DNA of 9,646 nucleotides, from the NCBI GenBank assembly GCA_003155705.1, contig PMEC01000135.1, positions 1-9,646 of the forward strand. Reading direction: 5' to 3'. The notes under the pieces are model-generated. The model worked only from the letters and a program-made list of their open reading frames with translations, did not search any database and was not told where the DNA came from. A program made the position numbers and the translations under genes. Source of the stretch: Bacteroidales bacterium (GTDB lineage Bacteria; Bacteroidota; Bacteroidia; Bacteroidales; VadinHA17). The stretch's first letter is position 1. Each line of letters opens with the position of its first letter. Of this stretch, positions 1-6,089 are shown in pieces.

Positions 1-40
1 AATAAATGTGTATAAAGAGTAGTTCAGGGGGGAAGGGGGG

Positions 41-63
41 CAATTCCTGTCCACTGGGAATTG
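41..63. repeat. Inverted repeat (hairpin) upstream of the first operon
   Basis: CAATTCC at 41-47 is perfectly complementary to GGAATTG at 57-63, leaving a 9-base loop. Two runs of six G lie just before it (27-32 and 35-40). There is no T tract after the stem, so it is not a classical terminator on the plus strand. It could be the end of an upstream transcript, an operator, or part of a 5' leader. TGTCC (48-52), in the loop, could also pair with GGACA (76-80), giving an alternative fold. Function is unknown. Confidence 0.4.
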
Positions 64-89
64 GCATTAACCTGGGGACAATATCAGCC

Positions 90-97
90 TAATTTTG
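90..97 (+). promoter_or_regulatory. Candidate Bacteroidota -7 promoter element for the DUF2520-kdsC-ubiA-maf-dpp11 operon
   Basis: TAATTTTG matches the Bacteroidota -7 consensus TAnnTTTG at every fixed position and lies 22 bases before the start codon at 120, so the leader would be short. The -33 side is poor: the nearest TTG is at 61-63, 26 bases upstream, longer than the usual spacing of about 19-21. The match could be chance in AT-rich DNA, but its position ahead of the first gene of a tight operon supports it. Confidence 0.42.
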
Positions 98-119
98 TAT
101 ATTACAGGAAAATTTCGAG

Positions 120-899
120 ATGAGAAAGTATAGTATTTCATTTGTCGGAGCCGGAAATATTGCCACAGCTCTGTGCAGAGAAATGTTTAACCATGGTCAT
201 TCCATTGATCATATCACATCAAGAAATGAGAATAATGGCCGGACTTTAGCCAACTCTTATCATGCAACCTGGTCCGATGATTTTGTATTTCCAGTTACAT
301 CAGAAATAATAATTGTTGCCGTAACAGATAGAAGCCTTTCTGAAGTTTTGAAAGCACTCAAATGTAATGATTCTGCCATTGTTGCACATACTGCCGGAAG
401 CATTGGTCTCGATGTTTTTCCGCCTGATCTGAGGAATACCGGCGTTTTTTACCCATTACAGACATTCTCCGTAAATAGAATACCAAATATCTCTGAAGTG
501 CCATTATTTATTGAAGCATCTGATGAAAAATCTGCCAATACATTAATAAATCTGGCAGAATCCATAAGCAATTCAGTTCATATTTCAGATTCTGACCATA
601 GAAGGTTATTGCACCTGGCTGCAGTATTTGTTTCAAACTTCACCAATCATCTGCTTACCACAGGTAAAAATATTTCATCTATGGCCGGTGTGCCATTTGA
701 TGAGCTTAAGCCATTGATTATGGAAACGGTAAGCAAAGCATTGGAACTTGGTCCTGAGAATTCTCAGACCGGCCCTGCGGTACGATATGATTTAAATACC
801 ATTGAAAAGCATCTTGATTTATTATCTTTCTCACCTGATTTTAAAAACGTATATGAAATGATAACTAAATCAATTATTAGTTATTATAAAAAGAAATGA
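120..899 (+). CDS. DUF2520-domain NAD(P)-binding Rossmann protein
   Basis: A 259-residue protein of the Rossmann-like / DUF2520 family, related in fold to F420-dependent NADP oxidoreductases and 6-phosphogluconate dehydrogenase-like enzymes. The dinucleotide-binding loop GAGNIA is at residues 10-15 after a first beta strand. Further family blocks are HTAGS at 90-94, YPLQTFS at 111-117, a helical LHLAAVFVSNFTNHL stretch near 164-178 and TGPAVRYD at 217-224. No signal peptide or membrane segment is seen, so it should be cytoplasmic. The length is normal and the ATG sits directly before the Rossmann strand, which fixes the start. It heads the operon, three bases before kdsC. The family is probably a reductase or dehydrogenase, but no substrate is established to my knowledge; its constant place next to envelope genes only hints at a role there. 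Confidence 0.88.
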   Translation: MRKYSISFVGAGNIATALCREMFNHGHSIDHITSRNENNGRTLANSYHATWSDDFVFPVTSEIIIVAVTDRSLSEVLKALKCNDSAIVAHTAGSIGLDVFPPDLRNTGVFYPLQTFSVNRIPNISEVPLFIEASDEKSANTLINLAESISNSVHISDSDHRRLLHLAAVFVSNFTNHLLTTGKNISSMAGVPFDELKPLIMETVSKALELGPENSQTGPAVRYDLNTIEKHLDLLSFSPDFKNVYEMITKSIISYYKKK

Positions 900-902
900 A
901 GG

Positions 903-1424
903 ATGACAAATTTTAAGGAGGACCTCATTAATATTAAAGCATTTATTTTTGATCTTGATGGAGTTTTATCACTTCAGACAATAACACTTAATTCATTCGG
1001 AGTTCCAAACAGGACTGTTAATCTCAGAGATGGTTATGCTCTTCAACTGGCAGTTAAAAAAGGTTACAGAGTAGCTGTAATTACAGGAAGCAACTGTAAA
1101 GAATATTCAAAAAGACTGAAGTTGCTCGGTGTATCTGATATCTATCTGAACAGCCGTACTAAAATTGAAAATTTTAATTCATTTCTGAAAAAGTATGGCT
1201 TGAATAAATCTGAGGTATTATATATGGGTGATGATATCCCCGATTTTGAGGTGATGAAAATTGCAGGAGTGCCGGTTTGTCCCGCTGACGCGGATAGTGA
1301 GGTTAAACAGATATCCCTTTATATTTCAGATAAGAAAGGGGGAGAAGGATGTGTCCGTGATATTATCGAACAGGTAATGAGACTGCATGATAAATGGCTT
1401 GATTCAGAGGCATTTTCCTGGTAA
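903..1424 (+). CDS. kdsC: KdsC-like HAD phosphatase (3-deoxy-D-manno-octulosonate 8-phosphate phosphatase)
   Basis: A 173-residue C0-type HAD hydrolase with no large cap domain. HAD motif I is FDLDGVL (nucleophile D17, acid/base D19), motif II is T61 in VITGS, motif III is K87 in SRTK, and motif IV is GDDIPD with D110, D111 and D114. The C-terminal GGEGCVRDIIE segment (about 146-156) matches the glycine-rich tail of KdsC that reaches a neighbouring active site in the tetramer. The expected reaction is Kdo 8-phosphate to Kdo plus phosphate, for the lipopolysaccharide core, in the cytoplasm. The ATG lies three bases after the previous stop. The 3' end overlaps an upstream in-frame ATG of the next gene, but that start is probably not used. 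A related sugar-acid phosphatase (for example of KDN type) is the main alternative. Confidence 0.85.
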   Translation: MTNFKEDLINIKAFIFDLDGVLSLQTITLNSFGVPNRTVNLRDGYALQLAVKKGYRVAVITGSNCKEYSKRLKLLGVSDIYLNSRTKIENFNSFLKKYGLNKSEVLYMGDDIPDFEVMKIAGVPVCPADADSEVKQISLYISDKKGGEGCVRDIIEQVMRLHDKWLDSEAFSW

Positions 1425-1428
1425 GAAC

Positions 1429-2412
1429 ATGAAAGCATTTCTTAAACTGATAAGATGGCCTAACCTGCTCATTGTAATTCTGACAATGGTGCTGATGCGT
1501 TATGCAATACTGGAGTCTCTGCTTAATAAAATGAATATCATCCTGTATGCTTCTCCCGGAACTTCATCAGTCATGTTTCTTCAATCCTCATGGTTGGATT
1601 TTTTCATTCTGGTGGCTGCTACAGTGTTAATTACTGCAGGAGGTTATGTTATTAATGATTATTTTGATATTAAAACTGATCTTATAAACAGAGGTATGGT
1701 CATTGTTGGAACTAAAATATCACGCAGGCAGGCAATGATGTGGCATAATATATTAAATATTACCGGGGTTGCAGCCGGCTTTTATGTTTCGGCTAAAGCA
1801 GGATATCTTTGGATGGGACTCCTGTTTCTTGTCATTTCAGGATTACTCTATTTCTACTCGGCAAGCTATAAAAGGCAATTCCTTATTGGTAATCTTCTGG
1901 TGGCCGTACTTACTGCTATTGTACCACTACTGGTTATTATTTTTGAAGCGCCGGTTCTTTATCAATACTATGCAATAAATGCGATTAAGATTCCGGATAT
2001 AAGCATTCTATTCTACTGGGTTGGCGGATTTGCAGTATTTGCATTTCTCACAACGCTTTCAAGGGAAATAGTAAAAGATATAGAGGATTTTGAAGGTGAT
2101 GTAGCTTATGGAAGAAATACTATTCCGGTCGTAATCGGGATCCTGACTTCTAAAATAGTCTCCATTTGTCTGATATTTATCACATTATTAATGCTTTATC
2201 TGGTATGGCACTTCTATATCAATGATCTAATTACACTTATATATATTTCAGTAGCACTGGCGTTGCCATTGATATATGTTGTTTTTCAGATAATTGTCAG
2301 TCAGAGCAGAAAACAGCTGCATAGTGCAAGCAGGATAATGAAAATTGTCATGTTGACCGGGATACTTTATTCTGTCGTAGTAAAAATAATTCTCACATGT
2401 AATCTGGTCTGA
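1429..2412 (+). CDS. UbiA-family membrane prenyltransferase (geranylgeranylglycerol-phosphate geranylgeranyltransferase-like)
   Basis: A 327-residue polytopic membrane protein with about eight or nine hydrophobic segments. The two Asp-rich motifs of the UbiA family are clear: NDYFDIKTD (N76, D77, D80, D84) and REIVKDIEDFEGD (212-224; D217, D220, D224). These bind Mg2+ and the isoprenoid diphosphate. INRGMVIVGTKISRR (87-100) is a typical segment after motif 1. I chose the ATG at 1429, four bases after the kdsC stop, because it begins with MKAFLKLIRWPN, the usual family N-terminus. An in-frame ATG at 1387 would add 14 polar residues and overlap kdsC. Bacteroidota homologues are often labelled as archaeal-type ether-lipid enzymes, but the true acceptor is uncertain. 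It lacks clear grounds for calling it MenA or UbiA. A lipid, quinone or other polyprenyl acceptor in the inner membrane is all the sequence supports. Confidence 0.85.
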   Translation: MKAFLKLIRWPNLLIVILTMVLMRYAILESLLNKMNIILYASPGTSSVMFLQSSWLDFFILVAATVLITAGGYVINDYFDIKTDLINRGMVIVGTKISRRQAMMWHNILNITGVAAGFYVSAKAGYLWMGLLFLVISGLLYFYSASYKRQFLIGNLLVAVLTAIVPLLVIIFEAPVLYQYYAINAIKIPDISILFYWVGGFAVFAFLTTLSREIVKDIEDFEGDVAYGRNTIPVVIGILTSKIVSICLIFITLLMLYLVWHFYINDLITLIYISVALALPLIYVVFQIIVSQSRKQLHSASRIMKIVMLTGILYSVVVKIILTCNLV

Positions 2413-2414
2413 GT

Positions 2415-3017
2415 ATGGTGACGGGAATTCCTGATAACTGGCATTTCATTCTTGCTTCCCGTTCTCCAAGACGCCAGCAACTTCTCAGCGAACTGGGACT
2501 AAAATTTGACATCGTTATAAAAGACTACCAGGAAGAATATCCTGCTTATCTTTCCGGAGCGGCAATTGCAGAATACCTTTCTCACGAAAAGGCACTTCAG
2601 TTTAAAAATGAAATCTTTGATAATGATATAGTTATTACGGCAGATACCATCGTATGGTGCGACAACAAAGTAATGGATAAACCTGCTGATTATAAAGAAG
2701 CCTTCGAAATACTCAGAACTATTTCAGGAAAAGCACATGACGTAATTACGGGAGTCACATTCCTTTCAAATTTCGGGGAATATACTTTCTCGGAAACTAC
2801 AAGAGTTACTTTTGGTCATTTATCAGATGAGGAGATAAACTTCTATATTCAGGAATTCAAACCTTTTGATAAAGCCGGAGCCTACGGGATACAGGAGTGG
2901 ATCGGGCTGGTGGGTATAATTTCGATTGAGGGGTCATATTTTAATGTCATGGGTTTGCCGGTTCAGAAATTGTTTACTGAACTAAAAATATATATTAATA
3001 ACATAAATAACCTTTAA
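2415..3017 (+). CDS. maf: Maf family nucleoside triphosphate pyrophosphatase (YhdE/dTTP-UTP type)
   Basis: A 200-residue Maf / septum-formation-inhibitor family protein. The signature LASRSPRR is at 13-20 (S15, R16, S17, R19, R20) and binds the triphosphate. ITADTIVW (74-81) carries the catalytic D77. FDKAGAYGIQ (151-160) and GSYFNVMGLP (173-182) are further hallmarks, and the DKAGAYGIQ form points to the YhdE branch, which hydrolyses dTTP, UTP and modified pyrimidine nucleotides, not the YceF (m7GTP) branch. It should be cytoplasmic and act in house-cleaning of non-canonical nucleotides, with a reported link to cell-division arrest. Length is normal. The ATG is two bases after the prenyltransferase stop, so translation is probably coupled. 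Confidence 0.93.
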   Translation: MVTGIPDNWHFILASRSPRRQQLLSELGLKFDIVIKDYQEEYPAYLSGAAIAEYLSHEKALQFKNEIFDNDIVITADTIVWCDNKVMDKPADYKEAFEILRTISGKAHDVITGVTFLSNFGEYTFSETTRVTFGHLSDEEINFYIQEFKPFDKAGAYGIQEWIGLVGIISIEGSYFNVMGLPVQKLFTELKIYINNINNL

Positions 3018-3027
3018 ATAACCGACT

Positions 3028-5190
3028 ATGATAAAAAGACTATTTGCAACTTGTCTCTTGCTGACTATTGTTCTGATACCTTCAATGAGGGCTGACGAAG
3101 GAATGTGGATTCCGATACTTATCGAAAAATATAATATAAAACTCATGCAGGAAAAAGGATTTAAGCTTTCTGCGGAAGACATTTATAGTGTAAACAGAGC
3201 ATGTATGAAAGATGCAGTACTGCTTTTTGGGGGAGGATGCACCGGCGAAGTGATCTCTTCCGAAGGGCTCCTTATAACTAATCATCATTGCGGTTACGGA
3301 CAGATTCAGTCGCATTCCAGCCTCCAGCACGACTATCTTGCAAATGGATTCTGGGCTATGTCGAAGGAGGAAGAGTTATCAAGTCAGGGTCTTACCGTTA
3401 CTTTTCTGAAAAGAATGGAAGATGTTACAGATAAGGTACTTAAGGGAGTGACCGAAGGAATGGATCCGACTGAACGTGATAAAATTATCAATTCAAATAT
3501 ATCGGAAATTAATACAAAAGCTGCTGAAGGTACAGGATACTCTGCTTCAGTGCGACCATTTTATATGGGAAATCAGTATTTCCTGTTCGTCAATGAGATT
3601 TTCAGGGATATACGGCTTGTTGGAGCTCCTCCTGAAGCAATAGGTAAATTTGGCGGTGAAACTGACAACTGGATTTGGCCACGTCATACTGGCGATTTTT
3701 CATTATTCAGGATTTATACCGATAAAAATAATAAGCCGGCAGATTACTCTAAGGATAATGTCCCATATAAGCCTGTCTATTTTTTCCCGATATCTCTAAA
3801 GGGTGTGAAAGAGGGGGATTTTACCATGGTATTTGGTTACCCTGGAACTACTTTTGAATATGTGCCGAGCTACTATATTGATATGGTAAAGAATTATATA
3901 AATCCGAAAATGATAGCGATCAGGGCTAAAAAGATTGATATCATGGAAGCTGCAATGGCAACTGATCCGCTTATACGTATTCAGTATTCTTCAAAAAAAT
4001 CCGGGATAGCCAATTCATGGAAAAAGTGGATGGGGGAGATACAGGGTCTTGATAAAATGAATACCATCGGGAAGAAGCAGGAATTCGAAACCAGATTTAT
4101 GAAATGGGTTTACGAAGATAATTCGAGGGCGGCAAAGTACGGGAAGATCATTCCTTCGTACAAGGAACTTTACTCCAACATGAAAGATTACAGCCTGGTA
4201 AATAGTTATACTAATGAAGTTTTTAGCGGGGCTGAGGCTGTTAGTTTTGCAAGAAGCCTTAGAAGCCTGGCTGACCTTTGTGAAAACAATGCATCTGATG
4301 ATGCTGTAAAGTCTGCAAAAATAAGTACACTGGCAGGGGCAAAATCATTTTTCAAAAATTTCAACAAAGCAACAGATAAAAAATTGTTTGCAGCAGTCAT
4401 GAAAATGTATGGTGAAAATATTGATCCGAAATGGCAGACTCAGGAATTCATTAAGTTTAAGACATTGTGTAAGGGCAATTTCCAGTCAGCTGCCGACAAA
4501 CTCTATGATCAGACTGTTTTTGCTGATGAGGCAAAATACAATGCTTTTGTCAACAGCTTCAATAAATCATCAGTTGCTAAATTAAAGAAAGATCAATTCT
4601 ATCTTCTTGCTAATGATGCAAATGAATTTATAACCAATAACGTAAGGGGAGAACTGATAAGGATAAATGGTGAGATTCTTAAACTCAATAAGATATATAT
4701 GGCCGCTCAGATGGAATTCGAAAAGGACAAAGTGTTTTATCCGGATGCCAACCTGACACTACGTCTGACCTACGGACAGGTTAAAGGATATAAATCAAAG
4801 GATGCAGTCTATTTCTCTTATTATACAACACTTTCAGGTATTATGGAAAAGGATAATCCGGAAATATTTGATTATAAAGTACCGGATAAATTGAAAGAGC
4901 TCTATCAGAAAAAAGATTTTGGCCGCTACGCACAGGATGGTGAAGTTCCTGTTTGTTTTATTGCGAATAACCATACGACCGGTGGAAACTCAGGCAGTCC
5001 TGTAATTAATGCTGAAGGTCAGCTGATTGGTGTTAATTTCGACAGGGCATGGGAGGGTGTAGCAAGTGATATGGCATATAATCCCGACCAAAGCAGGAAT
5101 ATCTCTCTCGATATCAGGTATGCACTTTTTATAATCGATAAGTTTGCCGGAGCCGGTTATCTGCTGAACGAAATGAAAATCATCGAATAG
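3028..5190 (+). CDS. dpp11: S46 family dipeptidyl-peptidase, DPP11-like (Asp/Glu-specific)
   Basis: A 720-residue secreted serine exopeptidase, the same length as Porphyromonas gingivalis DPP11. A signal peptide (basic MIKR, then hydrophobic 5-18) probably ends after the Ala at 22, leaving mature DEGMW. The chymotrypsin-like catalytic residues are in TNHHCGYG (H86/H87; H87 fits the His-Cys pattern), HTGDFS (D223) and TGGNSGSPV (S655). Between the two protease halves lies the long helical domain (about 280-570) that makes S46 enzymes release dipeptides. Residue 673, 18 after the catalytic Ser, is Arg (FDRAWEGV). In this family Arg there gives preference for Asp/Glu at P1 (DPP11), while Gly marks DPP7. 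NW at 214-215 and D672 match residues that hold the substrate amino terminus. It is likely periplasmic and nutritional. It closes the five-gene operon, ten bases after maf. Confidence 0.93.
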   Translation: MIKRLFATCLLLTIVLIPSMRADEGMWIPILIEKYNIKLMQEKGFKLSAEDIYSVNRACMKDAVLLFGGGCTGEVISSEGLLITNHHCGYGQIQSHSSLQHDYLANGFWAMSKEEELSSQGLTVTFLKRMEDVTDKVLKGVTEGMDPTERDKIINSNISEINTKAAEGTGYSASVRPFYMGNQYFLFVNEIFRDIRLVGAPPEAIGKFGGETDNWIWPRHTGDFSLFRIYTDKNNKPADYSKDNVPYKPVYFFPISLKGVKEGDFTMVFGYPGTTFEYVPSYYIDMVKNYINPKMIAIRAKKIDIMEAAMATDPLIRIQYSSKKSGIANSWKKWMGEIQGLDKMNTIGKKQEFETRFMKWVYEDNSRAAKYGKIIPSYKELYSNMKDYSLVNSYTNEVFSGAEAVSFARSLRSLADLCENNASDDAVKSAKISTLAGAKSFFKNFNKATDKKLFAAVMKMYGENIDPKWQTQEFIKFKTLCKGNFQSAADKLYDQTVFADEAKYNAFVNSFNKSSVAKLKKDQFYLLANDANEFITNNVRGELIRINGEILKLNKIYMAAQMEFEKDKVFYPDANLTLRLTYGQVKGYKSKDAVYFSYYTTLSGIMEKDNPEIFDYKVPDKLKELYQKKDFGRYAQDGEVPVCFIANNHTTGGNSGSPVINAEGQLIGVNFDRAWEGVASDMAYNPDQSRNISLDIRYALFIIDKFAGAGYLLNEMKIIE

Positions 5191-5218
5191 AGCCATCCCA
5201 ACCCTGCAAGATGGGGCT
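5191..5218 (+). terminator. Imperfect hairpin directly after dpp11, possible weak terminator
   Basis: CCATC (5193-5197) can pair with GATGG (5210-5214), and AG (5191-5192) with CT (5217-5218) past a two-G bulge, around a 12-base loop. It starts on the first base after the stop codon at 5188-5190. No T tract follows, so an intrinsic terminator is only a possibility. Confidence 0.25.
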
Positions 5219-5263
5219 AATCCTGTGACATTTAGCGTGTTGCTTGTAAGTATGACAGAATTT

Positions 5264-5302
5264 TCTCCCCCTTGGGGGAGATGCCGCAAAGCGGCAGAGG
5301 GG
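5264..5302. repeat. REP-like double palindrome between convergent genes
   Basis: Two hairpins stand side by side. The first pairs TCTCCCCC (5264-5271) with GGGGGAGA (5274-5281), effectively a 7-bp stem with a CTTG loop. The second pairs TGCCGC (5282-5287) with GCGGCA (5291-5296) around AAA, and is followed by GAGGGG (5297-5302). The GC-rich unit stands out from its AT-rich surroundings and has the form of dispersed extragenic palindromes seen in many bacterial genomes. It lies between the 3' ends of dpp11 and the acetylesterase gene. It could stop or slow transcription both ways, or stabilise mRNA 3' ends, although neither side has a proper T tract. Copy number in the genome cannot be seen here. 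Confidence 0.6.
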
Positions 5303-5306
5303 TTTC

Positions 5307-6086
5307 CTATTTCAGGTATTTATTCAACTCACATCCCTTCAGGCTTTTAATGCCCTCACTTACAGAAGCAGCATTGAGCTCTGCACCGGCTTTGGTAGTA
5401 TGAGTATGTTCCGTCAGAAAGAATTTTGAAGTCACTTCTTTTTCTCCAATAGCTTCATAATGAACTGCAATTATTTCATTCAGATCGATGAAAAATGCTC
5501 CTGTCGTTTTTGCAGCCTCAGCGGCCCATTTTCCGAAGCTGTCAGAAGAACGTAATACCTTACCATCTTTCCAGTCGTTTCTTGGTATAAGAGAACATAC
5601 AATTGGTATTGCGCCTTTTTCTTTGGTATCAGAAACATACTTGCACATATACCAGCCGAATGTATGAACCACTTCATGCTTCTTTGTAAGGATATTATCT
5701 ATTTCCTGGGTCTCCTCTCCGGTCCCTTTTAGTGTACCTCTCGCACGTGAGCTGTCGTTTACGGCACCTCCGTCATTGTGACCGAACTGCATAATCACAA
5801 AATCCCCCGGCTTTATTCTTGAACGGACATCGTCCCAAAGTCCTTCTGTAATAAATGTCCGGCTGCTTCTGCCACCGCGGGCAAAATTTTTTATAGAAAT
5901 CTTCAAGGTATCCAATTGTTCGTACATGAAGTCGCCCCAACCCCACAGACCTCCACCACCGTTTCCACTTCCATTCTTAACAGTCGAATCACCTATTATA
6001 AAAAGAGTTGGTTTGTTGTTTTTTTCACCTAGCGTACCAGCTGATAAAAAAAACATGGAAATAATTATTAGTGAATAGCGTATCAT
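5307..6086 (-). CDS. Rhamnogalacturonan acetylesterase-like SGNH/GDSL hydrolase (CE12-like)
   Basis: A 259-residue secreted SGNH hydrolase. A hydrophobic signal peptide (residues 4-19) has no lipobox Cys, so the product is periplasmic or exported. Family blocks in order are IGDSTV (31-36, nucleophile S34), ARGGRSSRTF (69-78, oxyanion Gly), QFGHND (100-105, N104) and EHTHTTKAGAE (226-236, catalytic H229). This is the layout of rhamnogalacturonan acetylesterases, which remove acetyl groups from galacturonic acid in the rhamnogalacturonan backbone. The D-x-x-H of the last block is E226-x-x-H229 here, so Glu replaces the usual Asp of the triad. The gene begins three bases after the GH28 stop and must be its operon partner, the ester being removed so that the glycosidase can cut. 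Other carbohydrate esterases of this clan (for example pectin or xylan acetylesterases) are possible. Confidence 0.86.
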   Translation of the reverse strand: MIRYSLIIISMFFLSAGTLGEKNNKPTLFIIGDSTVKNGSGNGGGGLWGWGDFMYEQLDTLKISIKNFARGGRSSRTFITEGLWDDVRSRIKPGDFVIMQFGHNDGGAVNDSSRARGTLKGTGEETQEIDNILTKKHEVVHTFGWYMCKYVSDTKEKGAIPIVCSLIPRNDWKDGKVLRSSDSFGKWAAEAAKTTGAFFIDLNEIIAVHYEAIGEKEVTSKFFLTEHTHTTKAGAELNAASVSEGIKSLKGCELNKYLK

Positions 6087-6089
6087 AGG

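Noticed and set aside
27..77. G-quadruplex from the G runs at 27-32, 35-40, 56-58 and 74-77
   Set aside because: Two of the three loops would be about 15 bases, so a stable quadruplex is unlikely.
914..920. Strong AAGGAGG Shine-Dalgarno-like sequence inside the 5' end of kdsC
   Set aside because: It encodes residues around K5-E6-D7 in an N-terminus (NFKEDL) that fits the family, and no suitable start codon follows at the right distance before the HAD motif at residue 17.
1387..1428. Longer start for the prenyltransferase at 1387, overlapping kdsC
   Set aside because: The extra 14 residues are polar and unlike family N-termini, whereas the ATG at 1429 gives MKAFLKLIRWPN directly and a normal operon gap.
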